Assembly (NCBI RefSeq): GCF_000426445.1
Contig: NZ_AUFJ01000013.1
Coordinates: 1-64,000 of the forward strand
Reading direction: 5' to 3'
DNA from: Brevibacterium album DSM 18261
GTDB taxonomy: Bacteria; Actinomycetota; Actinomycetes; Actinomycetales; Brevibacteriaceae
Length of the DNA: 64,000 bases
This document shows positions 8,390 to 17,411 of this stretch, in pieces; the first letter of the stretch is position 1, and the number at the start of each line of letters is the position of its first letter. The notes beneath the pieces were generated by a model. That model searched no databases. It worked only from the letters and a program-made list of their open reading frames with translations, and was not told where the DNA came from. A program made the translations under genes and the position numbers.

Positions 8390-8452
8390 GCGTCCCTTGG
8401 CCCCGGAGTCGACGAGGGCGCGGACCCAGACGCCTGCGTCGAGGACGATCAC
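8390..8452 (-). pseudogene. Truncated vapC-like PIN toxin, first ~20 codons only
   Basis: From a GTG at 8452 the frame reads MIVLDAGVWVRALVDSGAKG. This is the start of a PIN-domain toxin with its first catalytic Asp. It then loses all PIN similarity and runs toward the GntR gene. Its start overlaps the antitoxin stop (GTGA at 8449-8452 on the minus strand), as in intact vapBC operons. The remaining ~110 codons, with the other acidic residues, are missing. A deletion appears to have joined this stump to the end of the GntR gene. Confidence 0.65.
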
Positions 8453-8697
8453 GGAAACTCGCCGCGGTCGATCTCGAATCCGCCCTCGCGTCCCTCGCGG
8501 ATGATCTTCTCCGGCAGGGCTTCGTCCGGCAGCTCGACGCGGAACGTCGCGACACCGGTGTTCCCGATCATGCGCGCTTCCCGGGTGACCAGCCCCAGCA
8601 GGTATGCCTGAAGGGTCTGGCCGTTCCTCGAGGCCGCTTCCGCGAGCGCCTCGCGAACATCCTCGGGGACGTCATGGATCTGCAGTGCAACTCCCAT
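8449..8697 (-). CDS. FitA/VapB-like antitoxin left without its toxin
   Basis: An 82-residue protein with an N-terminal ribbon-helix-helix (GVALQIHDVPEDVREALAEA, then GQTLQAYLLGLV) as in FitA-type antitoxins. A C-terminal tail follows that would bind a PIN toxin. ATG at 8697. A toxin gene begins at its stop codon but is truncated after about 20 codons, so this is an orphan. Solitary antitoxins can persist as repressors or as anti-addiction genes; the intact VapBC pair at 10.9-11.5 kb is not closely similar. Confidence 0.7.
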   Translation of the reverse strand: MGVALQIHDVPEDVREALAEAASRNGQTLQAYLLGLVTREARMIGNTGVATFRVELPDEALPEKIIREGREGGFEIDRGEFP

Positions 8698-8753
8698 GCA
8701 TGCATTGTGCGCGCAGGGGAGTTGCACTGCGCCTAGCACGGGCCGGACAGTGC

Positions 8754-10646
8754 TCAGCCCCGGCGGCGACGTGCGGCGAGGAGGAGGGCGGCTCCGCCTC
8801 CGACGAGCGCCAGCGCAGCCGCGATCGCACCGGTCATGGTCGCACCCGTGCGCGGCAGGGTGCCGCGGTCGTCGTCCGAGCCGGGACCGACCTCGGCGGG
8901 ATCGTCGCTCGGATCGGGGGAGGGAGCTTCCGTGGGGCCCTGGGTCGGTTCGCCGCTCGGCTTGTCCGTCGGTCCATCAGTCGGCTCGCCGCTCGGGCCT
9001 TCCGTGGGCTCCTCGGAAGGCGACTGCGAGGGCTCCGGCGAGGCGGCCTCGGCGACGGTGACGGTGCGCTCTGCGGTCCCCGTGTTGCCCGCGGAGTCCT
9101 CGACGCTGTAGCTGAGCGCGTACTCCCCGGGAACCGCCGTGTCGACGGAGCCGGAGACCCGCACGTCCTCCAGCGCGACCTCACCGCAGGAGTCGGAGAC
9201 CTCCACGCCGTCCAGCGGATCGAACTCGCCGCCCACCTCGACGGACGCATCGCCGGGCGTGGTGATCTCCGGGGCGATGCGGTCGCGGACCAGTTCGACC
9301 CGGTCGACCTCCTCGCCGCCGTCGACCTTCTTCGTCGTGGTGGTCAGCGAGCACTCGGTGACCACGACGTTCGCGACCGTGATCGCGTTCTGCTGGTCGC
9401 GGACCGCGGCCCACGGTGTGAGCTCCTCCGGTGCCAGCGGGTAGTACTTGCTGCCCGAGGAGGAGTTGGCAGTGATGTAGAGGACTTCGTCCTCGCCGGG
9501 GAACAGCTGATCGTGCCCCTCCGGTGCGGTGACCGTCTCCTCGCTCGCGACCTCCGTGCCGTTCATGAGGTGCGAGCGCGTGTAGGAGTGATCGTGCCCG
9601 GCGAGCACCATGTCGATGTCCAGTTCGCTGATGAGGGGAGCGAGGCCCTCGCGGATGGCCCGAGTGGTGCCCGACTGCGAATGCGTGGCGCCCGAGCTGT
9701 AGATGGAGCGGTGGAAGGTGAGGATCGTCCACATCGCCTCATCGCCGCGCTCCTCGATGACCTGCGTGAGGAACTGCCGGTGGGACTCGTAGTCGCGGTT
9801 CTCCGTCGAGATGTTGAGGTGCAGCACCCCGTTCTGCTCGAACCAGTACGTGCCGCCCGTGGGGTCGCCCTCCCACTGGTTGGGCAGGACGAAGTGCTGG
9901 CCGAACAGCGGCTGCGGCGCGCTGCGGCTGTAGTCGTGGTTCCCCAGAGTCTGCGCGAATGCTTGGGTGCGCAGCTGCTCGGGCGCAAGATAGGCGCGGT
10001 ACTCCTCCGGATCGCCGGCATAGGCATTCACCTGGTCGCCGGCGGAGAGCACGAAGTGGGAGTCGGGGAAGAAGCCGTCGGCGGCGTCGAGGGCGCTCTG
10101 CCAGCCCGCACCGTCCGCGGCGATGTCGCCGGAGGAGCCGATCTGCGGATCGCCCACGAAGGTGAACGAATGCTCCAGCTCCTCGTCGTGCGTACGGAAG
10201 CGCTGCACCTCGGACCAGCCGCTCTCCTCGCTGCCCACGCGGTAGGAGTACGCGGTCTCCGGCTCCAGGCCCGTCACCGTCGCATGTACGTAGTCGCTGG
10301 TGCCTTCCGCGGACCCCCCGCGGGCGAAGGACTCGACGGTCCGGGCGCCCGCGGGCATGGCGTCGTGCTCGCCCGCGGCGATCTGCACGACTTCGTCCGC
10401 CTCGCCGTCCGTGAACCACGAGAGGCTGCGCTCGCTCGCGTTCGCGCCCACGCCGAGGAGGAGGGAGGCGGGGCCGGCTGGCTCCGGGCCGGGTCCGGGC
10501 GTCGCCGTGGGCTCCGGGCTCTCCTCGGACGCGGCTCCGAGGGGCGCGTCTGCGCCGTGCGGGGCGGGTGCGGCATGGGCCGCCACCGCGGGTGACAGGA
10601 GGACCAGCGCCGCCGAGGCGGCCAGCAGTCGTGACAGGCGGGTCAT
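8754..10646 (-). CDS. LPxTG-anchored metallophosphoesterase (purple acid phosphatase-like)
   Basis: A 630-residue exported, wall-anchored protein. Signal peptide 1-25. An N-terminal fibronectin-like domain typical of purple acid phosphatases (to about residue 160) is followed by a calcineurin-type catalytic domain with GDPQ, AGDQ, GNHD and AGHDHSYTRS motifs. Then comes an Ig-like repeat (VEVSDSCGEV to VTVAEA) and a Pro/Ser/Glu spacer of GEPT-like repeats. LPRTG is near 597, followed by a hydrophobic helix and Arg tail. It probably releases phosphate from external organic phosphates. ATG at 10646 follows GAAGGG. Confidence 0.9.
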   Translation of the reverse strand: MTRLSRLLAASAALVLLSPAVAAHAAPAPHGADAPLGAASEESPEPTATPGPGPEPAGPASLLLGVGANASERSLSWFTDGEADEVVQIAAGEHDAMPAGARTVESFARGGSAEGTSDYVHATVTGLEPETAYSYRVGSEESGWSEVQRFRTHDEELEHSFTFVGDPQIGSSGDIAADGAGWQSALDAADGFFPDSHFVLSAGDQVNAYAGDPEEYRAYLAPEQLRTQAFAQTLGNHDYSRSAPQPLFGQHFVLPNQWEGDPTGGTYWFEQNGVLHLNISTENRDYESHRQFLTQVIEERGDEAMWTILTFHRSIYSSGATHSQSGTTRAIREGLAPLISELDIDMVLAGHDHSYTRSHLMNGTEVASEETVTAPEGHDQLFPGEDEVLYITANSSSGSKYYPLAPEELTPWAAVRDQQNAITVANVVVTECSLTTTTKKVDGGEEVDRVELVRDRIAPEITTPGDASVEVGGEFDPLDGVEVSDSCGEVALEDVRVSGSVDTAVPGEYALSYSVEDSAGNTGTAERTVTVAEAASPEPSQSPSEEPTEGPSGEPTDGPTDKPSGEPTQGPTEAPSPDPSDDPAEVGPGSDDDRGTLPRTGATMTGAIAAALALVGGGAALLLAARRRRG

Positions 10647-10842
10647 GGAGAGTGCCCTTCAGGTTCGCGGAAACGTCACCGCGAACCTAGAGCTGAGAAA
10701 TGGCTGAAAAGAAGCTCCGAAGTGAACGAGCAGTAACGTGAGGCGGTGGCGCACGCGCATCACGAGGGGTGCGTGGTTTGCGTGCGGCACTCGGTGAGAA
10801 TGCTGCCGTTTCGGTCCGGCGTCGGCTCGGTGCTGTGAACCC

Positions 10843-10871
10843 TTGTGATGCAGGGGTGATGCGCCTACGAT
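10843..10871 (+). promoter_or_regulatory. Promoter of vapBC, leaderless type
   Basis: TTGTGA (10843-10848) and TACGAT (10866-10871) are 17 bases apart. The antitoxin ATG follows the -10 box by six bases, so the transcript would start at or next to the initiation codon with no ribosome-binding site. Confidence 0.6.
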
Positions 10872-10877
10872 GCGGAT

Positions 10878-11108
10878 ATGAGGACCACCGTGAATCTGCC
10901 CGATGACGTCGATGCCCGGGTGCGGGCGCTCGCGGCCGAGCGCGGCCAGTCGGTCTCCGCTGTGCTCGTGGATCTCGCAGTGCGGGGGCTCGATCAGCTG
11001 TCCAAGCCCATCGAGATCCGATACAGCGAGGTGTCCGGCACCCCGTGCATGGATCTCGGCCGGAGGTTCACCTCGGAAGAGGTTGCCGAACTCATCGAGG
11101 AGGACTGA
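10878..11108 (+). CDS. VapB-type ribbon-helix-helix antitoxin
   Basis: A 76-residue protein with a textbook ribbon-helix-helix N-terminus (MRTTVNLPDDVDARVRALAA, then GQSVSAVLVDLAVRGL). The C-terminal half (LGRRFTSEEVAELIEED) is the toxin-binding tail. It should bind and neutralise the VapC encoded five bases downstream and repress the operon. It appears leaderless: a TACGAT -10 box lies six bases before the ATG. Confidence 0.8.
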   Translation: MRTTVNLPDDVDARVRALAAERGQSVSAVLVDLAVRGLDQLSKPIEIRYSEVSGTPCMDLGRRFTSEEVAELIEED

Positions 11109-11113
11109 TCGCA

Positions 11114-11518
11114 GTGGCGATTTCGCCGCTCCTCCTCGATGCGAATGTGCTCATTGCGCTGACCCAGGTCGGCCATATCCACCACCGGGCAGCGGATCTG
11201 TGGAGCGCGGAGCGACGTTCCCTCGCGGTCTCCCCGGTGACGGAAGGCGCCCTGATGCGTTTCGTGGTGCGGTCCGGCGGCAGTGCGGCGGCGGTGCAGT
11301 CCCTGCTCGATTCTCTGTACCGGCAGGAGCGCTATGTCTTCTGGCCGGACTCCCTCTCCTATGCGGATGCCGCCCTGGACAGTGTGCGCGGGTACAAGCA
11401 GGTGACGGACTCCTACCTCGTCTCGCTGGCGGCCTCGCGGGGGACGGTGCTCGCCACCTTCGATCACGCGCTCAGCCACAGGTACCCCGGGCACACGGAG
11501 CTCGTGCCGAGAGGCTGA
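11114..11518 (+). CDS. VapC-family PIN-domain ribonuclease toxin
   Basis: A 134-residue protein starting at a GTG five bases after the antitoxin stop. [13 protein letters not shown] holds the first catalytic Asp. The internal Glu (TEGALMRFV) and late Asp pair ([10 protein letters not shown] and TFDHAL) complete the PIN metal site, so it looks active. Such toxins cut tRNA or rRNA. A longer in-frame reading from 11045 would overlap the antitoxin by 64 bases and adds non-conserved residues, so it was rejected. Confidence 0.85.
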   Translation: MAISPLLLDANVLIALTQVGHIHHRAADLWSAERRSLAVSPVTEGALMRFVVRSGGSAAAVQSLLDSLYRQERYVFWPDSLSYADAALDSVRGYKQVTDSYLVSLAASRGTVLATFDHALSHRYPGHTELVPRG

Positions 11519-11540
11519 GGGCGCCCGACACTCGCGCTCA

Positions 11541-11556
11541 GTCCGAGATTTCGGAC
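11541..11556. promoter_or_regulatory. Palindromic operator upstream of hutI
   Basis: GTCCGAGATTTCGGAC differs from the hutU palindrome at 2043-2058 by one base. A -10-like CATACT starts 57 bases after the palindrome start (58 in hutU), again without a good -35. The matching layout points to one regulator acting on both promoters, most simply the IclR protein of this cluster. Confidence 0.65.
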
Positions 11557-11729
11557 GGATTCACGGGCGAGGCGTGTGCCGTGTCCGTGACGCTGGCCAT
11601 ACTGGAGGGGAACCTGTGCGGAGCCCTGCGGCAGCGGCCCCGCACCCACCGTCCCACCCGCCCCGACCGGGCGCGCAGACAGCGCACCCCGTGCCGGCCG
11701 GCGATCTCAGCGCGAGGAGGCCACCGCCC

Positions 11730-12917
11730 ATGAAGACTCTCGTCACCGGCATCGGGGAGCTGGTCACCAACGACCCGGCACAGGCGCACCACGCGGACCC
11801 GGGCGACCGCCTCGGCGTCCTCCGCGATGCCGCGCTCCTCGTGGAGGACGGGCGCATCGCATGGGCGGGGTCCGGGTCCGAGGCCCCCGCGGCGGACGCG
11901 GAGACCGAGGTCGTCGACGCCGGCGGCCGGGCGGTCATCCCGGGCTTCGTCGACAGCCACAACCATCTCGTGTTCGCAGGCGACCGCACCGAGGAGTTCG
12001 CCGCGCGCATGTCCGGTCAGGCCTATTCCGCAGGCGGCATCCGCACCACCATGAACGCCACCCGCGCGGCCTCGGAGGCCGAGCTCGAGGCCAACCTCGT
12101 CATGCTCGTCGACCAGGCCCGCCGCCAGGGCACCACGACCGTCGAGATCAAGACCGGCTACGGTCTCACGAAGGAGGACGAGCTCCGCGCGCTGGACATC
12201 ATCGCCCGTCACACGGATGAGGTCACCCTGCTCGCCGCCCACGTGGTGCCGCCGGAGTACGCCGGGGACCCGGACGCCTATGTGGACCTCGTCATCAACG
12301 AGATCATCCCCGCCGCGGGCCAGGCGAAGTGGATCGACGTGTTCTGCGACCGCGGGGCCTTCACCCCGGAGCAGACCGAGCGCATCCTGGCCGCAGGCAA
12401 GGCGGCCGGTCTCCTGCCGCGCCTGCACGCCAATCAGCTGCAGCACGGCGAGGGCATGGCGCTTGCCGCCCGCACCGGCTGCTACTCCGCCGACCACGCC
12501 ACCCACGCAACGGACGAGGACCTCGCGGCGCTCGCGGCCTCGGGCACTGTCGCGACCCTGCTGCCGGGAGCCGAGTTCTCCACCCGCGCCGTCTACCCGG
12601 ACGCCCGCCGCTTCGTGGCCGCCGGTGTGGAGCTGGCGCTCGCCACCGACTGCAACCCCGGCTCCAGCTTCACCAACTCCATGCCGTTCTGCCTCGCCGT
12701 GGCCGTCCGGGACATGCACTTCACCCCCGCACAGGCCCTCCACGCCGCGACCGCGGGCGGCGCCCGGGCGCTGGGACGCACCGATGTGGGGCATCTGAGC
12801 GCCGGTGCGCGCGCGGACTTCGCGATCCTCGCCGCACCCTCCTACGTCCAGCTCATGTACCGCCCCGGCGTGCCGCTCGTGGATCGCGTGTTCCGCGGCG
12901 GCGAGGAGGTGCGGTGA
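11730..12917 (+). CDS. hutI: Imidazolonepropionase
   Basis: A 395-residue amidohydrolase-superfamily enzyme that opens 4-imidazolone-5-propanoate to N-formimidoyl-L-glutamate, step three of histidine degradation. The metal motif H-N-H is in [39 protein letters not shown] and ATDCNPGSS are further conserved blocks. The start ATG at 11730 follows GAGGAGG. Its stop overlaps the GTG of the next gene by four bases. It heads the main hut block and has a hut-type palindrome 190 bases upstream. Confidence 0.95.
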   Translation: MKTLVTGIGELVTNDPAQAHHADPGDRLGVLRDAALLVEDGRIAWAGSGSEAPAADAETEVVDAGGRAVIPGFVDSHNHLVFAGDRTEEFAARMSGQAYSAGGIRTTMNATRAASEAELEANLVMLVDQARRQGTTTVEIKTGYGLTKEDELRALDIIARHTDEVTLLAAHVVPPEYAGDPDAYVDLVINEIIPAAGQAKWIDVFCDRGAFTPEQTERILAAGKAAGLLPRLHANQLQHGEGMALAARTGCYSADHATHATDEDLAALAASGTVATLLPGAEFSTRAVYPDARRFVAAGVELALATDCNPGSSFTNSMPFCLAVAVRDMHFTPAQALHAATAGGARALGRTDVGHLSAGARADFAILAAPSYVQLMYRPGVPLVDRVFRGGEEVR

Positions 12918-14392
12918 CGGCGGGGGACCGCTCCGGTCGGCACGATCCGGCGGGTGCTGCGGGGGCCTCGGCCGCAGGTGCCTCCGCCGCCGAGGCCCCA
13001 GTCGAGGCGAGCGCGGCTCCCGCCACGGTGGGCACGCCCAGCGCCCCGGGGGACCAGGGGCCCGGAGACCAGAGCCCCAGGGGCCAGCGCGCCCGCGGCG
13101 CCCTCCGGGACGCCCTCACCCTCGTCCTCTGCTCGGCGGTCGGCGTCTTCATGTTCTTCGTCCCCGTGACGATGGACGGGAAGAGCTCGATCCCGCTCGA
13201 CCACCTCGTCACCCTCGTCCGCACGGGCCTGGGGCCTGCGGTGTCGTACGTGCTGCTCGCGATCATCCTGTTCGGCACCATCCGCCCCTTCGCGATCGGC
13301 ACCTGGCGGGCCTCGCCCACGCGCACGGTGTTCTCCTTCCTCAACATCGCGGGCCTGGCCGCGGCGTCCGCACTCGTGTTCATGCCGACGCCTCCGGGCT
13401 GGCTCGCGGCCGAGGACATCGGTCCCTTCCTGTGGGACTCACTGGTCACGCCGGTGGGCCTGCTCATCCCGATCGGCGGCATCTTCCTCGCCTTCCTCGT
13501 GAGCTTCGGCCTCATGGAGTTCGTGGGCGTCTTCGTCCGCCCCGTCATGCGGCCGGTGTGGAAGACGCCGGGGCGGTCGGCCATCGACGCGGTCGCGAGC
13601 TTCGTGGGCTCCTACTCGCTGGGCCTGCTCATCACCAACCGCGTGTACCGGAGCGGCGGCTACACCGCCAAGGAGTCCGCGATCATCGCGGTGGGCTTCT
13701 CCACCGTCTCCGTCACCTTCATGATCGTGGTCGCGAACGCCACGGGGATCATGGACCGCTGGCTCACCTACTTCTTCGTCTCACTGCTCGTGACCTTCCT
13801 CGTCACCGCGATCTCCGTCCGCATCCCGCCCCTGTCGCGGATCCCGGACGAGTACTTCCCCGGCGCCACGCCCAATCCGGAGGAGGAGGTGCGGGGCAGC
13901 CGCTTCGCCGCGGCCTGGACACAGGCCAGGGGGACCCTCGCCGGCCTCCCCGGTATCCCCGTGGTGGTCTGGCAGGGCCTGCGCGACGGCGTCGTGATGG
14001 TCTCCTCCGTGCTGCCCTCGATCATGTCCGTGGGCCTGGGCGGCCTGCTGCTGGCCAAGCACACGCCGCTCTTCGACTGGGCTGCCTGGCTCTTCTACCC
14101 GGTCACGTGGCTCACCCGCCTCGAGGACCCGCTCGCGGCGGGCAAGGCGCTGTCGCTCGGTCTCGTCGAGATGTTCCTGCCGGCGGCGGAGATCGGCGCC
14201 GAAGGGGATCTCGTCACCCGCTTCACGGTGGCGGTGGTCTGCGTCTCCGCGATCATCTTCTTCTCCGCCATGGTCCCCTCCGTCCTCGCCACGGACATCC
14301 CGATCAAGCTGTGGCACATGATCGTGATCTGGTTCGAACGCGTCGTGCTCAGCGTCCTCATCACGGCCCCGCTCGCCCACCTGATCCTCTAG
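12914..14392 (+). CDS. YjiH-family membrane protein, probable hut-operon transporter
   Basis: A 492-residue membrane protein of the YjiH/nucleoside-recognition (Gate) family. The first ~68 residues are a disordered Ala/Gly/Pro-rich extension. About ten membrane segments follow, with the conserved [22 protein letters not shown] and [10 protein letters not shown] stretches. The GTG start overlaps the hutI stop (GTGA), so it is co-translated with hutI. No other histidine or urocanate permease lies in the cluster, so this is the best candidate for substrate uptake. The family's biochemical function is poorly established, so the role is inference. Confidence 0.8.
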   Translation: MTAGDRSGRHDPAGAAGASAAGASAAEAPVEASAAPATVGTPSAPGDQGPGDQSPRGQRARGALRDALTLVLCSAVGVFMFFVPVTMDGKSSIPLDHLVTLVRTGLGPAVSYVLLAIILFGTIRPFAIGTWRASPTRTVFSFLNIAGLAAASALVFMPTPPGWLAAEDIGPFLWDSLVTPVGLLIPIGGIFLAFLVSFGLMEFVGVFVRPVMRPVWKTPGRSAIDAVASFVGSYSLGLLITNRVYRSGGYTAKESAIIAVGFSTVSVTFMIVVANATGIMDRWLTYFFVSLLVTFLVTAISVRIPPLSRIPDEYFPGATPNPEEEVRGSRFAAAWTQARGTLAGLPGIPVVVWQGLRDGVVMVSSVLPSIMSVGLGGLLLAKHTPLFDWAAWLFYPVTWLTRLEDPLAAGKALSLGLVEMFLPAAEIGAEGDLVTRFTVAVVCVSAIIFFSAMVPSVLATDIPIKLWHMIVIWFERVVLSVLITAPLAHLIL

Positions 14393-14492
14393 CTGCTCCA
14401 CCGAGTCCGGCCGAGGCCTCAGGCGCCCGCCGCAAGCCGGCCCCGCAGAGCCCCGCACTCACCTCCGTCCACGAACCCCCAAGGAGTCCCAC

Positions 14493-16100
14493 ATGACCGC
14501 AGCACAGCAGACCGTCGCCCTCGACCCGGAGGCGCTCAGCTTCGCCGATGTCGTCGCCGTGGCCCGCCACGGCGCCCGGCTCACCGTTCCGGAGCACGTC
14601 GCCGCCGCCGTCGCGGCCTCACGCGAGGCCGTCGATGCGCTCGCCAACGCGGAGAAGCCCGTCTACGGCGTGTCCACCGGCTTCGGCGCGCTCGCCCAGC
14701 GGCACATCCCGCACGATCTGCGCGCCCAGCTGCAGAAGTCGCTCATCCGCTCGCACGCCGCGGGCGTGGGCGAGCCCGTCGAGCGCGAAGTCGTCCGCGC
14801 CCTCATGCTCCTGCGCGCCCGCACGCTGGCCACCGGCCGCACGGGCGTGCGCCCCGAGACCTTCGAGACCTATGTGGCGCTGCTCAACGCGGGCATCACC
14901 CCCGTGGTCCGCGAGTACGGCTCGCTGGGCTGCTCCGGCGATCTCGCGCCGCTGAGCGCCTGCGCCCTCGTGCTCATGGGCGAGGGCGAGGTCCACGGCC
15001 CCGTATCCGCCGACGGCACCCCCTCCGCGCCCGTCCCGGCCGCCCAGGCGCTCGAGGCGGCAGGCATCGCCCCCGTCGAGCTCCGGGAGAAGGAGGGCCT
15101 GGCCCTCGTCAACGGCACCGACGGCATGCTCGGCATGCTCATCCTCGCCCTCCACGACATCGACGTGCTCCTCACGACCGCGGACCTCTCCGCCGCCATG
15201 AGCGTCGAGGGGCAGCTGGGCACGGACCGCGTCTTCCAGCCGGACCTGCACCACCCGCTCCGCCCGCACCCGGGCCAGGCCGAGGCCGCGGCGAACATGC
15301 TTTCCGCCCTCGCGGACTCCGCGATCGTCGCGAGCCACCGCGATTCCACCCACCTCGTCCAGGACGCCTATTCGCTGCGCTGCGCCCCGCAGGTCAATGG
15401 CGCGGCGCGCGATGCCGTGTCCTTCGCCGCGCAGACCGCCTCCCGCGAACTGCGTGCGGCGATCGACAACCCCGTCGTCCTGCCCGACGGCACCGTCTCC
15501 TCGAACGGCAACTTCCACGGCGCGCCGCTGGCGCACGCGCTGGACTTCCTCGCGATCGTGCTCGCGGACGTCGCCTCGATGGCCGAGCGCCGCACCGACC
15601 GCTTCCTCGACAGGGCGCGCAACCAGGACCTGCCGCCCTTCCTCGCCGACGACGCGGGTGTGGACTCCGGCCTCATGATCGCCCACTACACGCAGGCCGG
15701 CCTCGTCTCCGAGATGAAGCGCCTGGCCGCTCCCTCGAGCGTCGACTCGATCCCCTCCTCGGCCATGCAGGAGGACCACGTCTCGATGGGCTGGGGCGCT
15801 GCCCGCAAGCTGCGGACGGCCGTGGAGAACTTCGGCCGGGTCGTCGCGATCGAGCTCTACACCGCGGCCCGCGGCATCGACCTCCGCGAGGACGCGCCCG
15901 CTCCCGTCACCGGCGCGGTCATCGCCCGGCTCCGGCAGACGGTGCCCGGCCCCGGCCCGGACCGCTTCCTCACCCCCGAGCTGGAGGAGACGATCGGCCT
16001 CGTGTCCTCGGGCACCGTGCTCGCGGCCGCCGAGGCCGTGAGCCATCTCGTGCGCGTCCTGCCGGAGTTCTCCGGGGAGCAGTCCGCCGCCGAGGCCTGA
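14493..16100 (+). CDS. hutH: Histidine ammonia-lyase
   Basis: A 535-residue cytosolic lyase that makes urocanate and ammonia from histidine, the entry step. The MIO cofactor-forming triad is Cys147-Ser148-Gly149 in GSLGCSGDLAPLS, the Cys variant I associate with actinobacterial enzymes. The active-site tyrosine region YGVSTGFGAL is at 58-67 and the H88 block reads LIRSHAAGVGE. A usual His just after the MIO loop (LSHCAL in relatives I recall) is Ala here. ATG at 14493 follows AAGGAG. Confidence 0.95.
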   Translation: MTAAQQTVALDPEALSFADVVAVARHGARLTVPEHVAAAVAASREAVDALANAEKPVYGVSTGFGALAQRHIPHDLRAQLQKSLIRSHAAGVGEPVEREVVRALMLLRARTLATGRTGVRPETFETYVALLNAGITPVVREYGSLGCSGDLAPLSACALVLMGEGEVHGPVSADGTPSAPVPAAQALEAAGIAPVELREKEGLALVNGTDGMLGMLILALHDIDVLLTTADLSAAMSVEGQLGTDRVFQPDLHHPLRPHPGQAEAAANMLSALADSAIVASHRDSTHLVQDAYSLRCAPQVNGAARDAVSFAAQTASRELRAAIDNPVVLPDGTVSSNGNFHGAPLAHALDFLAIVLADVASMAERRTDRFLDRARNQDLPPFLADDAGVDSGLMIAHYTQAGLVSEMKRLAAPSSVDSIPSSAMQEDHVSMGWGAARKLRTAVENFGRVVAIELYTAARGIDLREDAPAPVTGAVIARLRQTVPGPGPDRFLTPELEETIGLVSSGTVLAAAEAVSHLVRVLPEFSGEQSAAEA

Positions 16101-16184
16101 TCCGCCGCGGCCTGATCCCCGCCCATTCCTACCACCCCGCCCCGCGGTCCCCGACCGCGGCCCGCTCCGGAAAGGACGCACCCC

Positions 16185-17411
16185 ATGAGCGATGTCGTCT
16201 CCCTCCTCGGCCAGATCGAGGACATCGGCCGCGACCCCCGCGGCCCCGGCTACCTCCGCCCCGGCTTCTCCGCGGAGGAGCGCACCCTCCGCGAGTGGTT
16301 CCTCGCGGAGGCGGACGCCCGCGGACTCGACACCGAGGTGGACGGCAACGGCATCACCTGGGCGTGGGTGACGGAACCGGGTGAGAACGCCGTCGTCACG
16401 GGCTCCCACCTGGACTCGGTGCCCGGCGGCGGTGCCTTCGACGGTCCGCTGGGGGTCGCCTCGGCGCTCGCGGCGGTGGACGAGCTGCGCTCCAGCGGCC
16501 GGCTCGACGCGACCGGGCGCCCGCTCGCGCTCGCGGTGTTCCCGGAGGAGGAGGGCTCGCGGTTCGGGCTCGCCTGCCTGGGTTCGCGCCTCCTCACCGG
16601 TGCGGTCGCCGCGGAGAAGGCGCTCGCGCTCACGGACGCCGAGGGCACCACGCTCGCGGACGCGCTCACCGCCTACGGCCTCGACCCCGCGCGAGCGGGC
16701 CGGGATGAGGAGCGGCTGGGCCGCATCGGCTCCTTCCTCGAACTGCACGTGGAGCAGGGCGTGGGGCTTGCGGGCACGGAGCACGCGGTCGCGATCGGCT
16801 CCTCGATCATCGGCCACGGCCGCTGGCACTTCCGGTTCACCGGCCAGGGCAACCACGCCGGCACCACCCCGCTCACGCACCGTGCGGACCCGGTGGTGGC
16901 GGCCTCGCGCCTCATCGGGGACATCCCGGACATCGCTGCAGCCCACGCCGGTGCGGTCGCGACGGTGGGGCGCACCCTCATCCACCCCGGAGGGACCAAT
17001 GTCATCGCCTCGGCGATGGACTTCTGGCTCGACATCCGCCACCCGGACGACGATGTGGTGGCCGCCGTGCTCGCGGACATCACCCGGCGAGCGCACGAGC
17101 GTGCCGCCGAGGCCGGGTACGCCGGGCGCGAGGTCGCCGCCACCGTCGACCAGGAGTCCTACTCCGCCACGACCGAGTTCCACTCGGCGCTCAACGGGCG
17201 GCTGTCCGGGCTGCTGCCGGGCGCGCCGCTGCTGCCCTCGGGTGCGGGCCACGACGCCGGCATCCTCGCTGCGCACGTGCCCTCGGCCATGCTCTACGTC
17301 CGCAATCCCACGGGCGTCTCGCATGCGCCGGAGGAGGCCTGCGAGGACGAGGACGCCCGCGCGGGCGTGAAGGCGCTCGCGGATGCGCTCGCGATGGAGC
17401 TCGCACGATGA
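16185..17411 (+). CDS. M20-family amidohydrolase (allantoate/N-carbamoyl amino acid type), likely N-formylglutamate deformylase
   Basis: A 408-residue binuclear zinc peptidase-like amidase. Metal ligands are seen at His75 (VVTGSHLDSVPGG), Asp86 (FDGPLG) and the EEEGSRFG block at 121-128. LHVEQG and the dimerisation-domain GxxNHAGTTP motif place it with hydantoinase/carbamoylase and allantoate amidohydrolases. Its stop overlaps the hutF ATG by four bases. HutF yields N-formylglutamate and no hutG is in the cluster. This enzyme therefore most probably removes the formyl group. Allantoate hydrolysis is the alternative, but no ureide genes are nearby. Confidence 0.88.
   Translation: MSDVVSLLGQIEDIGRDPRGPGYLRPGFSAEERTLREWFLAEADARGLDTEVDGNGITWAWVTEPGENAVVTGSHLDSVPGGGAFDGPLGVASALAAVDELRSSGRLDATGRPLALAVFPEEEGSRFGLACLGSRLLTGAVAAEKALALTDAEGTTLADALTAYGLDPARAGRDEERLGRIGSFLELHVEQGVGLAGTEHAVAIGSSIIGHGRWHFRFTGQGNHAGTTPLTHRADPVVAASRLIGDIPDIAAAHAGAVATVGRTLIHPGGTNVIASAMDFWLDIRHPDDDVVAAVLADITRRAHERAAEAGYAGREVAATVDQESYSATTEFHSALNGRLSGLLPGAPLLPSGAGHDAGILAAHVPSAMLYVRNPTGVSHAPEEACEDEDARAGVKALADALAMELAR

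Noticed and set aside
8604-10595. A 663-codon open frame on the plus strand opposite the metallophosphoesterase
   Set aside because: Antisense to a gene with a signal peptide, catalytic motifs and LPxTG anchor; no features of its own.
14619-17324. A 901-codon open frame on the minus strand opposite hutH and the amidase
   Set aside because: It runs across two well-supported genes on the other strand and has no recognisable motif; a composition artefact.
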